Positions 48,785 through 57,488 of a stretch of 64,000 nucleotides of DNA are shown here, in pieces. Below the pieces are notes generated by a model. The model worked only from the letters and a program-made list of their open reading frames with translations. It did not search any database and was not told the origin of the DNA. Numbering within the stretch: the first letter of the stretch is position 1; every line of letters starts with the position of its first letter. Position numbers and translations under genes: made by a program. The stretch comes from Flavobacteriaceae bacterium (GTDB lineage: Bacteria; Bacteroidota; Bacteroidia; Flavobacteriales; Flavobacteriaceae): positions 16,452 through 80,451 of the forward strand of contig JAESRX010000009.1 in the NCBI GenBank assembly GCA_016764435.1, in the 5' to 3' direction.

Positions 48785-49025
48785 TTAATTCCTCAAAATC
48801 TATATACTCACCTACATCTTTACTCTTCTTTTTAGGACTTGGTTTTTTATCAATCACCGTTTCTCCTTCTTTTACACCATCCTCTTTATAAGGTTGTTGC
48901 CCCTGCTGTTCTCTCATTTTCTTTTCAAAAGAAGAAACCGCCTTCTTAAAGAGTAAAGGCATGATGTATTTACCTGAAATTTTAAAAAGAAGATAAAGGA
49001 CTAGTATAATTACTATAACTTTCAT
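48774..49025 (-). CDS. DUF4834 family small membrane protein
   Basis: An 83-residue protein with one N-terminal hydrophobic helix (residues 2-14, plus LLFK) and a charged Lys/Glu-rich tail ending GEYIDFEELNDE, the typical shape of Bacteroidota DUF4834. Function unknown. It heads the six-gene operon, with a minus-strand TATTTTTG box at 49052-49059 about 27 bases upstream. Confidence 0.8.
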   Translation of the reverse strand: MKVIVIILVLYLLFKISGKYIMPLLFKKAVSSFEKKMREQQGQQPYKEDGVKEGETVIDKKPSPKKKSKDVGEYIDFEELNDE

Positions 49026-49051
49026 TAAAATGATTTTTTTTTAATTTAGAC

Positions 49052-49059
49052 CAAAAATA
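49052..49059 (-). promoter_or_regulatory. -7 promoter box of the polysaccharide operon
   Basis: Minus-strand TATTTTTG matches TAnnTTTG, 27 bases ahead of the DUF4834 ATG. It is divergent from the plus-strand box at 49103-49110. Confidence 0.5.
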
Positions 49060-49102
49060 ACAATTTGTAGGCAACTAAAAACGTTAAAAAAAGATAATAT
49101 CT

Positions 49103-49110
49103 TATATTTG
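49103..49110 (+). promoter_or_regulatory. -7 promoter box that fixes the start at 49132
   Basis: TATATTTG matches TAnnTTTG and overlaps an in-frame ATG-like TTG at 49108, so translation must begin downstream at the ATG at 49132. Confidence 0.55.
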
Positions 49111-49131
49111 ACTAAAATTATTGCTAAAAAC

Positions 49132-50067
49132 ATGAAAAAAGCTTTTTTAATCTCACTATTATGTTTCTCAAACTACTGTGCGCAAGCTCAGTATACAGAA
49201 ATTATAAATTCAAAACGTCCAGGCTTTTCAGAAAGTCCATACAGTGTAGGAACTGGAGTATACCAAGTAGAAGCTGGTTTTTTTTACAAAGAAATAAACA
49301 AGCCTGTCACCTATAGCACATCACAGTCTATAGGAACGCATCTTTTTTTAAGAACAGGTCAATTTTTTGAACGCTTGGAGATAAATCTAGCACTTTCTTT
49401 CCAACAAGATGAACATACGTTTTATAACCTTTTTAAGAGCAACTATAAAGAATCGGGATTAAGTAGGTTTACGCTAGGAGGAAAATACCTTATTTTCAAA
49501 CAGGAATACGCTGATAGATCCAAGGAAATTAGAAGTTGGAAGCGAAAATATGCCTTTGACTGGAAGCGGATGGTTCCCTCTGTTGGTGTCTATTTAGGAG
49601 TCAACACAAACCTCCTAGGCGATGGTTTTAAAGAAGAAGGTGTGACTCCAAAAGTTGCGCTTTTATTACAAAACGACTTTACTGATAAGCTGGTATTGAT
49701 CACCAATATAATAGGAGATAAAATTACAGGAGACCATCCTGAATACGGATATATTGCCACCATTACCTATGCTGCTTCCGACAGAATATCTATGTTTGCA
49801 GAAAATCAAGGTGTATTTATAAAAGAACGACAAAACGAATTTCATCTCGGAGCTGGAATCGCATATTTAGCCTCTCCTAACCTACAATTTGACACCTCTA
49901 TCAGAACCAATCTAGAAAGAGGATACACCTATATGTATGCCGCAGTAGGCTGTAGTTGGCGCTTAGATTTACACAAAGATTCATTTAAAACCACCGCTAA
50001 AGAAAATAGGCCAAAACGAATTAAAAAACGCGGCGGTTTCTTTTCAAGATTATTTAAACGGAACTAA
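49132..50067 (+). CDS. Outer-membrane-type transporter, MetA-pathway-of-phenol-degradation-like
   Basis: 311 residues from the ATG at 49132, giving signal peptide MKKAFLISLLCFSNYCAQAQ. RPGFSESPYSVGTGVYQVEAGFFYKE followed by alternating beta strands of 10-12 residues (FTLGGKYLIF, SVGVYLGVNTN, LQFDTSIRTN) is typical of small outer-membrane beta-barrels annotated as transporter or phenol-degradation MetA-like. The C-terminus has an unusual basic tail (RPKRIKKRGGFFSRLFKRN), so the last residues may face the periplasm. The stop overlaps the next start (TAATG). Confidence 0.7.
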   Translation: MKKAFLISLLCFSNYCAQAQYTEIINSKRPGFSESPYSVGTGVYQVEAGFFYKEINKPVTYSTSQSIGTHLFLRTGQFFERLEINLALSFQQDEHTFYNLFKSNYKESGLSRFTLGGKYLIFKQEYADRSKEIRSWKRKYAFDWKRMVPSVGVYLGVNTNLLGDGFKEEGVTPKVALLLQNDFTDKLVLITNIIGDKITGDHPEYGYIATITYAASDRISMFAENQGVFIKERQNEFHLGAGIAYLASPNLQFDTSIRTNLERGYTYMYAAVGCSWRLDLHKDSFKTTAKENRPKRIKKRGGFFSRLFKRN

Positions 50068-51191
50068 TGACCATGATTCAAATAAAAGAACTTTACACCC
50101 CGAAGGAACTAAAAACATTTGTTGAGTTTCCTTTTAGCCTCTATAAAAATAATAAGTACTGGGTTCCTCCTATTATAAAGGACGAAGTCGCAAGTTTTGA
50201 CCCGACAGAAAACCCCGTTTTCAAACATGCAGAAGCGCGTTATTTTATTGCTTTAAAAGACGGTGAAATTGTAGGACGTGTCGCCGCGATAGTAAATTGG
50301 GTAGAGGTTAGAGATCAGAAAATAAAAAAGATGCGTTTTGGATGGCTCGATATGATCGATGATATTGAAGTTACCAAGGCTTTATTAAATGAGGTGAGAA
50401 TCATTGGACAATCACATCAATTAACATTTATGGAAGGCCCTGTTGGCTTTTCCAACTTAGATAAAGTAGGTGTACTTACCGAAGGATTTGACCATTTAGG
50501 TACCATGATCACTTGGTATAATCATGCCTATTATAAAGATCACTTTGAACAGTTAGGTTTTACAAAAGGCAAGGTGTTTCTAGAAAACAAAATGGATTTT
50601 TCAAACATCCAACCTAAGTATTTTGAACGGATTTCCACTTTGGTTGAAAAACGCTATGGACTAAGGGCTTTAAACTTTAAGAAAACAGCGGATGTAATGC
50701 CTTATGTAAACGAAATGTTCGACTTGTTTAATGAGTCTTATGCATCTCTCGCTTCTTTTGTCCCTATATCGGACATTCAAAAAGAATATTTCAAAAAAAA
50801 ATACATCAGTTTTATAAACCCTGAATACATCCAATTTGTAATGGATAAAGAAGGAAAAATGGTCGCTTTTGGAATTACAATGCCTTCCTTTTCTACCGCA
50901 TTACAAAAAGCAAATGGGAAACTATTTCCTTTTGGAATTTTCCATTTATTAAGGGCTAAAAAGAAAAGTAAAGAAATTATTTTTTACTTAATTGGAATCC
51001 ACCCTGATTATCAAAATAAAGGAGTGACTTCTATCTTATTCAGAGAATATCACAAAGCCTTTGAAAAGAATGGTATTGAGACCTGTATTCGCACCCCTGA
51101 GTTAGAAGAAAACACCGCGATTCACCAATTATGGAAAAATTTCAAACCAGTGACACATAAAAAAAGGTGTACCTACCTTAAAAACATATAA
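50067..51191 (+). CDS. GNAT-fold protein of unknown substrate
   Basis: 374 residues. KDGEIVGRVAAIVN in the first third and FYLIGIHPDYQNKGVTSILFREYHKAFEKNG in the last third look like two GNAT-type halves, the latter with an acetyl-CoA loop (Q-N-K-G-V). Close relatives in this phylum are frequently labelled GTP cyclohydrolase, a name for which I see no support here. It is coupled by TAATG overlaps to the beta-barrel gene before and rsmE after. Confidence 0.7.
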   Translation: MTMIQIKELYTPKELKTFVEFPFSLYKNNKYWVPPIIKDEVASFDPTENPVFKHAEARYFIALKDGEIVGRVAAIVNWVEVRDQKIKKMRFGWLDMIDDIEVTKALLNEVRIIGQSHQLTFMEGPVGFSNLDKVGVLTEGFDHLGTMITWYNHAYYKDHFEQLGFTKGKVFLENKMDFSNIQPKYFERISTLVEKRYGLRALNFKKTADVMPYVNEMFDLFNESYASLASFVPISDIQKEYFKKKYISFINPEYIQFVMDKEGKMVAFGITMPSFSTALQKANGKLFPFGIFHLLRAKKKSKEIIFYLIGIHPDYQNKGVTSILFREYHKAFEKNGIETCIRTPELEENTAIHQLWKNFKPVTHKKRCTYLKNI

Positions 51192-51898
51192 TGCAATTAT
51201 TTTATAATAAAACCATACAGCAAGGCGATGTTGATTTTACTTTTGACAAACAAGAAAGTAAGCACATCGTTCGCGTATTACGCAAAACAGAAGGAGATAT
51301 TTTAACCATTACCAATGGACTAGGAAGCTTGTTTATCTGCGAGGTTATATTGGCCAGTGATAAAAAATGTAGGGTACAAATAAAGGAAGTACAGCAGCAC
51401 ACCAACGAAAGAAAATACCGCTTACATATCGCCATCGCTCCAACGAAACTAAACGATAGACTGGAGTGGTTTTTGGAAAAAGCAACCGAAATTGGAGTGG
51501 ATGAAATAAGCCCTATTATCTGTGATCATTCTGAAAGAAAAGTAATCAAACACGAGCGCATGGAAAAAATAATTCATGCGGCCGCTAAACAGTCTCTAAA
51601 ATACCATTTCCCCGTATTAAACCCTGCGATAAAATTAAGTGAGTTTCTCGCCACAAAAAAAACTGGTAATTTACTCATTGCACATTGCGAAGAAACGGAT
51701 AAAAAATCGTTAAAATCAGTACTAAAGGAATCTGAAAATTACACGATTCTAATAGGTCCAGAAGGAGACTTTTCCACAAAAGAAATCGCGCTTGCCTTGC
51801 TGCATAAATATATTCCTGTATCTTTGGGTACAAGCCGCTTACGAACAGAAACTGCAGGAATAGTTGCTGTACACAGTATTGCGTTTGCCAATGAATAA
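51191..51898 (+). CDS. rsmE: 16S rRNA (uracil-1498-N3)-methyltransferase RsmE
   Basis: A 235-residue SPOUT methyltransferase. The N-terminal PUA-like part begins MQLFYNK with ESKHIVRVLRKTEGD; the catalytic knot is visible in WFLEKATEIGVDEISPIICDHSER, ILIGPEGDFSTKEI and SLGTSRLRTETAGIVAVH. Length is standard. Coupled by TAATG at both ends. Confidence 0.95.
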   Translation: MQLFYNKTIQQGDVDFTFDKQESKHIVRVLRKTEGDILTITNGLGSLFICEVILASDKKCRVQIKEVQQHTNERKYRLHIAIAPTKLNDRLEWFLEKATEIGVDEISPIICDHSERKVIKHERMEKIIHAAAKQSLKYHFPVLNPAIKLSEFLATKKTGNLLIAHCEETDKKSLKSVLKESENYTILIGPEGDFSTKEIALALLHKYIPVSLGTSRLRTETAGIVAVHSIAFANE

Positions 51899-52557
51899 TG
51901 AAAAAACAAGCCTTATTATTACTCCTCTTTAGTGCCTCTTATCTCTTAAACACCCTCCAATTACAGGGACAGGAAGTGGCTATTTTAAAATACCAAGGTG
52001 GTGGTGATTGGTATGCAAACCCTACGGCAGTTCCGAATCTAATTCAATTCTGTAATGCGAATATTGGAACTAGAATTAATGAGAAGCCTGTGACTATAGA
52101 AGCTTCCGACAAAGACATTTTAAATTACCCCATGGTATTTATGACAGGACATGGGAATGTGTTTTTTTCTGACATGGATATTCAAAACCTACGTTTATAT
52201 CTTTTATCTGGAGGTTTTTTACACATTTCAGATAATTATGGATTGGATAAATACATACGTCGAGAATTAAAAAAATTATTCCCAAAGGCATCCCTACAAG
52301 AAATCCCTACAAATCACCCGATATATCAGCAACCCTATGCATTTAAAAACGGCCTGCCTAAAATACACGAACACGACCTAAAACCCGCACAAGGTTTTGG
52401 CCTATTTGTAGAGGGCAGAATGCTTGTTTTTTATGATTACGAAACCGACTTAAGTGACGGTTGGGAGGATGCTTCGGTACACGGGAATAGTAATAGCACT
52501 CGACAAAAAGCCCTGCAAATGGGAAGTAATATTATTGCGTTCGTCTTTAGCCATTAA
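51898..52557 (+). CDS. DUF4159 domain protein, secreted
   Basis: 219 residues, signal peptide 1-24 (ends LQLQGQ). ILKYQGGGDWYANPTAVPNLIQFCN and MTGHGNVFFSDMDIQNLRLYLLSGGFLHISDNYG are diagnostic of DUF4159, which has a class I glutamine-amidotransferase-like fold without known activity. In Bacteroidota it often neighbours RsmE. Exported to the periplasm by signal peptide. Last secure gene of the TAATG-coupled series. Confidence 0.9.
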   Translation: MKKQALLLLLFSASYLLNTLQLQGQEVAILKYQGGGDWYANPTAVPNLIQFCNANIGTRINEKPVTIEASDKDILNYPMVFMTGHGNVFFSDMDIQNLRLYLLSGGFLHISDNYGLDKYIRRELKKLFPKASLQEIPTNHPIYQQPYAFKNGLPKIHEHDLKPAQGFGLFVEGRMLVFYDYETDLSDGWEDASVHGNSNSTRQKALQMGSNIIAFVFSH

Positions 52558-52559
52558 TC

Positions 52560-52796
52560 ATGAAGGAATTAGAGACGCTAAATACCAATTTCAAGAATAA
52601 CAGGCCATGGATCTTGTTTTTATACATCCCGCTTAGAAGCTTAGAAACGGAAACAAACACCAAGGACACCTCTTTAGAAAAATCATTCAAAAAGCTTCGC
52701 TCCAGATGTACACAGGCAATTCAGCATACACATCCTAGATTTTTAACTACCAAGATGGTTTATAAATTATCATATATAATGAATTACTCTTTTTAA
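52560..52796 (+). CDS. Small ORF, doubtful; possible remnant of an RNA methyltransferase gene
   Basis: A 78-codon frame starting 2 bases after the DUF4159 stop. No motif is recognisable. The first 25 residues and the segment KKLRSRCTQAIQHTHP vaguely resemble the start of TrmH/SpoU-type RNA methyltransferases, which often follow DUF4159 in related genomes, but the SAM-binding knot is absent. I consider it a spurious frame or the remains of a deleted methyltransferase gene. The 169 bases that follow are non-coding. Confidence 0.25.
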   Translation: MKELETLNTNFKNNRPWILFLYIPLRSLETETNTKDTSLEKSFKKLRSRCTQAIQHTHPRFLTTKMVYKLSYIMNYSF

Positions 52797-52965
52797 AACA
52801 ACAACAACTGTCACTGAAGGAGCAGGAGATAAAAACATAGAGTTAAGTAACTTATTGTTACTTTTACAAAGCAATGGAAACACAGCATTAGATGCTTAGA
52901 TTTGGATGCTTACACCCCACTATCTATCGTGACATATTGCCCTAAACACCCCTAAAACTAATAGG

Positions 52966-54006
52966 ATGTATCAATTCGTAAAAATATATTTCCAGGCAGG
53001 TTTATACTGCTATTTTCAAAAGATAAGCGTTGTAGGAAAAGAAAACATCCCTCGAAAAGGCGCGGTCATGTTTATTTCTAATCATCCAAATGCATTATTA
53101 GACCCGCTGTTAATAGGAATCACAAACAACCGAAAAAGTAATTTTTTAACCAGAGCAGGGGTTTTTAAAAACAAATCTATCATTCGTTTTTTCACCATGA
53201 TGAAAATGATTCCTATCTACCGCATACGAGACGGTTGGTCTAATCTCAGTAAAAATGAAGCGATTTTTGAAACCTGTTATGATTTATTAAATACTCAAGA
53301 AGCCCTCGTAATTTTTGCAGAAGGAAGTCACAATATAAAAAAGAGAATTAGACCATTAAGCAAAGGGTTTACACGGATATTATTCGGAACAGTCGATAAA
53401 TACCCCGAACTCCCAATCTCCATCATCCCAGTCGGAATCAATTACAGTAATTCAGTGAATTTCCCCTGCCAAGTCTCCATTCACTATGGTACTCCCATTG
53501 ATGTAACAAAACATTATTCAAAAGACACGCTTAAAAATTCGATAGATTCCCTAAAAGAAGTAGTGAGTAATTCCTTAAAAGAATTGACCGTACATATAGA
53601 AGATCAACAAAATTACCAACTTATAAAAAACAACCTAGACGCTTTAGAAGTAGATTACCTAAATCCTAAAAAATCAAATAAAATATTAAAAAGGTTACTG
53701 AGAAAGACACTCCATAAGAAAAAAATAACAACGCCCATAAATTGGTGGAGTCCCTTATATCTAATCCTCTTATTAAACAGTTTAATTCCATGGCTACTAT
53801 GGAAAAAAGCTTCGAAAAATATTCAGGAAATAGAATTCCTATCCACCTTTAGGTTTGCTTTTTTCATCACGCTATTCCCTTTATTTTACCTGTTTCAGAG
53901 TCTCGCTATTTTATTTATTTTTGGAGGACCTTGGCATTGGTACTATTTGCTTTTTTGTTTCCTAGCGGGGTTTCTATATGTAAAACTGGCACCTCTTCGT
54001 TGCTAA
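52966..54006 (+). CDS. 1-acyl-sn-glycerol-3-phosphate acyltransferase-like protein
   Basis: 346 residues. SNHPNALLDPLLIG carries the catalytic His with a following Asp (spacing of the Gat/SCT1-like branch), and FAEGSHNIKKRIRPLSKG is the glycerol-phosphate-binding EGSH block. Two hydrophobic helices near the C-terminus (about 250-275 and 290-345) anchor it to the membrane. It likely transfers acyl groups to lysophosphatidic acid or glycerol phosphate. The last 92 bases overlap the converging GH3 gene, an unusually long tail-to-tail overlap. Confidence 0.85.
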   Translation: MYQFVKIYFQAGLYCYFQKISVVGKENIPRKGAVMFISNHPNALLDPLLIGITNNRKSNFLTRAGVFKNKSIIRFFTMMKMIPIYRIRDGWSNLSKNEAIFETCYDLLNTQEALVIFAEGSHNIKKRIRPLSKGFTRILFGTVDKYPELPISIIPVGINYSNSVNFPCQVSIHYGTPIDVTKHYSKDTLKNSIDSLKEVVSNSLKELTVHIEDQQNYQLIKNNLDALEVDYLNPKKSNKILKRLLRKTLHKKKITTPINWWSPLYLILLLNSLIPWLLWKKASKNIQEIEFLSTFRFAFFITLFPLFYLFQSLAILFIFGGPWHWYYLLFCFLAGFLYVKLAPLRC

Positions 54007-56920
54007 AAGCATCCTGAATTAGTTGTTGAATGTTGGTTCTAATGCCTTTTTTTACAAGGGCATTATTACTCATTTTAGGATAGACCCTATTCGATAAAAA
54101 CACATAGACTATTTCAGATTCCGGATCTGCCCAGGCAAAAGTTCCTGTAAATCCACTATGCCCAAAACTCTTATCAGAAACACAACCACAGGTAGAAGCT
54201 CCCTCAGAGTTCAATTGAGGTTTGTCAAAACCCAATCCTCTTCGTATGTTCTCTTTTTCGAAATGACGTCTTGTAAATGTATCGATCGTTGCTGTTTTAA
54301 AAAATCGCTTTCCACCATAAAACCCTCTTTGTAAATACAGTTGCATCAGCTTCGCAATATCATTTGAATTCCCAAACAATCCCGCATTTCCACTGACACC
54401 ATTTAGCATCGCAGCCCCCATATCGTGTACATACCCTTGCACTAATTGATGTCTAAAATAATCATCCTGCTCCGTCGGAACTATCCTAGATTTATTTATT
54501 TTATTCAGCGGATTGTACATCAGTGAATTAGCCCCCAAAGGCTTGTAAAAAAGACGTGTATTCAACACATCCATCTTTTCTGAATACGTATCTTCCACGT
54601 ATTTCTTAAACAAATAAAACGGCAATCCACTGTATTTATAACCGCTTTTCTCTCGCTGTGGAATGTCCACAATTCGTTGGAATATTGTATCCATATAATC
54701 CACTCTCAAATATAAATCTCGCGCCACTTTTATAGGAAACATCCTTGATCTAGTCTTGCGATAATATTTTAATGAGGGCAGTTTTGTGACACTGTCTATC
54801 GTTTTTAAATAAAAAGGAATCCATGCCTTTAGCCGACCATTATGTGACAGCGCTTCTCTAATGGTTACCGTATCCTTATTAGAGCCCTTTAAAAGAGGCA
54901 TAATTTCTCCTAAGGTATTGTTTAATGTAAACTTTCCAAGCTCCTGACTCCTCATAATCATTGGTAGGCCCCCTAATATTTTGGTCAAAGATGCTAAATC
55001 ATAAACATCGTCCTTCCTAACCTTACGCAGTTTTTTATACGTATGATATCCATAGGCTTTATAAAAAATAACCTTCCCTTTTCTAGCGACAAGAACTTGC
55101 ATACCTGGCGCCATTTTTTCAGAAATCACCTCGCTAGCAATCGCATCTATCTTATCCAATATAGCATGATTCATTCCTACTTCCTCCGGAATACCATATT
55201 TCAATCGATGCAATGAAGAACTCATTAAACCATGTCCTTCAGAAAAATATCTATTGATAGATACCGGTAATTTCCCCTTGCTTTTAAGAGCTCCAAAAAT
55301 CATTTGTCCAGCAACTTCTTGAGCGACTTTACTATTTTGATAGCAAACTAAGAGTCCTTCTATATTTTCATAAGTTTTAACATCTAATAAACTATATGGA
55401 CTCGCAAAAATATTTAATATCACCTGTTTTTCACGGGCTATTTCCTGCATCCAAACCAATTCCTTGGCCTTAAACTTAAATGATTTCCAAGGGTTTTTAT
55501 TAGACTTATGATAGCCAATAATCACTAAGTTAAAGTCCTTTAACTTCCTTTGAATCACATCAATGGTGTTTCCTTTAACAACCGTAATTTCCGTGTAATT
55601 TCGGAGCATTTTTAAAAAATCATCATTGGGAGCATCTCCAAATTTAACATACGCAATGCGCTTCTTATCTAAATTTTGAACAGGAAATACATTGTCTGCA
55701 TTTTTAATAAGGCTGATCGAATTTTCAACTAATTTTTTATGTAATAATCGGTCCGTAATTGTATTCAAATCTTGATTCAAATGTGCCAATACTACCGGTT
55801 TTATGCTATGTAAACCTGCCCAATATTTCGCCTTTAATATTTTTCGAACCGAAATATCTAAGCGGTCTTCTGTTAGAATCTTTTCCTTAATTGCACTTCT
55901 GATCGTTGCCACTGCAAGCCCCACATCTTTAGGAAATAATAAGACATCATTTCCGGCTAACAAGGCTGCCAAATCTATCGCTCCAGGCTTGGCAAAATTA
56001 GCCACTCCGTTCATATTTAAAGCATCCGTAATAATTAAGCCTTTAAATCCTAAGTCCTTTTGTAGGATATTGGTAATAATAGCATACGATAACGAGGAAG
56101 GTAAATTTGGATTTGACTCCAAACTTGGCACACTCAGATGCGCCGCCATAATACTCGTTAAACCATTTTTAAATAGCTGTTTGTACGGATATAATTCTAC
56201 AGAATCAATCCTTTCTTTCGTGAAATCAACTATAGGTAGCGTTTTATGAGAATCGGTAGCTGTGTCTCCATGTCCAGGAAAATGTTTGGCATTGGCTAAA
56301 ACACCTTCGCCTTGCATTCCGAGAGTAAAGGCCACCGCCTTGGAGGCCACATTGAATTTATTTTCACCAAAAGACCTATTTCCAATGATAGGATTGTTAG
56401 GGTTTGTATTCACATCTACCACAGGGGCAAAGTTGATATGAATCCCCATCCTCTTACAGTGTTTACCCAGTTGTTTTCCGAAATCACGTATCAAACTATC
56501 GTTTCTAATAGCCCCTAAAGTCATGTTCCAAGGGTATCTAAACGTATGTTTCAAACGCATGTCTAATCCCCATTCCCCATCAAAACCAATTAATAAAGGA
56601 ACCTTGGATAGTTTTTGATACTTATTGTTAAGTCTTGCTTGAGCTTCAGGAGTTCCTTGCATAAAAATAAGTCCCCCTATTTCATAGTTCACAATTAAAC
56701 GCTGGATAAAAGCAGTATGTTTTTTGTCTTTATTAGAATAGGCTGCCACCATAAACAGCTGCCCTATTTTTTGATCAATAGACATATTGCTCATTAAAGA
56801 ATCCACCCATTTCTCCTGTGATACAGCATCTTTGGTCACTAATGGATCACTATTCTGAGCGATTATAAAAAAAGGTAAGAGAATATAAAGTAGGAAGGAT
56901 AATGGCAATTTTAATTTCAT
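53915..56920 (-). CDS. GH3 beta-N-acetylglucosaminidase fused to a class C beta-lactamase-like serine hydrolase
   Basis: A 1001-residue exported protein (signal peptide 1-21). Residues 35-380 are a GH3 beta-N-acetylhexosaminidase with KHFPGHGDT at 212-220, which supplies the His/Asp acid-base pair typical of NagZ, and the nucleophile Asp299 in IITDALNMNG. Residues about 395-565 are the GH3 C domain. Residues 585-985 form a serine hydrolase with S-x-x-K at Ser644-Lys647 (DLASLTK), YKYSG in place of Tyr-x-Asn at 761, and HSGFTG as the third box. Acting on peptidoglycan, it could remove GlcNAc and trim peptides, but this is inferred. Single gene on the minus strand. Confidence 0.9.
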   Translation of the reverse strand: MKLKLPLSFLLYILLPFFIIAQNSDPLVTKDAVSQEKWVDSLMSNMSIDQKIGQLFMVAAYSNKDKKHTAFIQRLIVNYEIGGLIFMQGTPEAQARLNNKYQKLSKVPLLIGFDGEWGLDMRLKHTFRYPWNMTLGAIRNDSLIRDFGKQLGKHCKRMGIHINFAPVVDVNTNPNNPIIGNRSFGENKFNVASKAVAFTLGMQGEGVLANAKHFPGHGDTATDSHKTLPIVDFTKERIDSVELYPYKQLFKNGLTSIMAAHLSVPSLESNPNLPSSLSYAIITNILQKDLGFKGLIITDALNMNGVANFAKPGAIDLAALLAGNDVLLFPKDVGLAVATIRSAIKEKILTEDRLDISVRKILKAKYWAGLHSIKPVVLAHLNQDLNTITDRLLHKKLVENSISLIKNADNVFPVQNLDKKRIAYVKFGDAPNDDFLKMLRNYTEITVVKGNTIDVIQRKLKDFNLVIIGYHKSNKNPWKSFKFKAKELVWMQEIAREKQVILNIFASPYSLLDVKTYENIEGLLVCYQNSKVAQEVAGQMIFGALKSKGKLPVSINRYFSEGHGLMSSSLHRLKYGIPEEVGMNHAILDKIDAIASEVISEKMAPGMQVLVARKGKVIFYKAYGYHTYKKLRKVRKDDVYDLASLTKILGGLPMIMRSQELGKFTLNNTLGEIMPLLKGSNKDTVTIREALSHNGRLKAWIPFYLKTIDSVTKLPSLKYYRKTRSRMFPIKVARDLYLRVDYMDTIFQRIVDIPQREKSGYKYSGLPFYLFKKYVEDTYSEKMDVLNTRLFYKPLGANSLMYNPLNKINKSRIVPTEQDDYFRHQLVQGYVHDMGAAMLNGVSGNAGLFGNSNDIAKLMQLYLQRGFYGGKRFFKTATIDTFTRRHFEKENIRRGLGFDKPQLNSEGASTCGCVSDKSFGHSGFTGTFAWADPESEIVYVFLSNRVYPKMSNNALVKKGIRTNIQQLIQDAFSNEEVPVLHIETPLGNKKANSTNAKVLQK

Positions 56921-56964
56921 AGCAACAATTTAAACGGCAAAAACTAATAGAATGGTAGTCGTAT

Positions 56965-56991
56965 AAAAAGGGGGCATCTCGCCCCCCTTTT
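56965..56991 (-). terminator. Intrinsic terminator
   Basis: AAAAGGGGG and CCCCCCTTTT arms around a short loop, just beyond the stop of the minus-strand gene at 57001. The T-run on the minus strand is five bases. Confidence 0.75.
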
Positions 56992-57000
56992 GAAACATTT

Positions 57001-57486
57001 TTAATTAAAATAACGTTTATGCCAACTCATTTTTGCGGCGACTTCCCATTGGCTATCAAATACACCTTTGGTAGCAACCAAGTTATTAAACACCGTAGTG
57101 TTTTCAGTTATTTTAGTATCTTTCACTAAATCATTAAATCTAGCCAAACTCACAACTTCTATATCGTTATCACCTCGAAAAGCAGTTTGCATGCGATCCA
57201 ATAATTGAACATTAAATTTCTTTTCCATCTGTTTGATAAAAAAGACAGAAGAATCGATAGAACATCCCGATGCTCCTGTAGTATTCTCATCAATTCCCAA
57301 GATGATAAATTGATTATATTTTACCACAAAAGCACCATTTAAGGCGTCTCCATGATGCGTCCATCCGGCTACAAACACGGCTAATTCCTCTTCTATTTGC
57401 GCCACTTCTCCCGCTGTAAAAGCTCTGTTAGATTGATAAATCCACACCCTAGCATCTTCTGGTAATTTATTAAAATCTAGTACCAT
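57001..57486 (-). CDS. Conserved Bacteroidota protein of unknown function
   Basis: 161 residues, soluble, with segments KLPEDARVWIYQSNRAFTAGEV and ASGCSIDSSVFFIKQMEKKFN that I recall as conserved in a family often mislabelled ABC transporter ATPase; no Walker A or B motif is present, so that name is not supported. The Cys in GCSIDSS is conspicuous. It lies 2 bases after the exonuclease gene, suggesting cotranscription. Confidence 0.75.
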   Translation of the reverse strand: MVLDFNKLPEDARVWIYQSNRAFTAGEVAQIEEELAVFVAGWTHHGDALNGAFVVKYNQFIILGIDENTTGASGCSIDSSVFFIKQMEKKFNVQLLDRMQTAFRGDNDIEVVSLARFNDLVKDTKITENTTVFNNLVATKGVFDSQWEVAAKMSWHKRYFN

Positions 57487-57488
57487 AA

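Noticed and set aside
50067..51191. GTP cyclohydrolase
   Set aside because: A label I recall for similar proteins, but none of the GTP cyclohydrolase I or II metal-binding motifs are present; the fold looks GNAT-like.
52778..52900. Open frame ending in TALDA upstream of the acyltransferase gene
   Set aside because: About 37 codons without start, repeats of Thr and Leu, no similarity recognised.
57001..57486. ABC transporter ATPase
   Set aside because: Lacks Walker A, signature and Walker B motifs; retained as unknown function.
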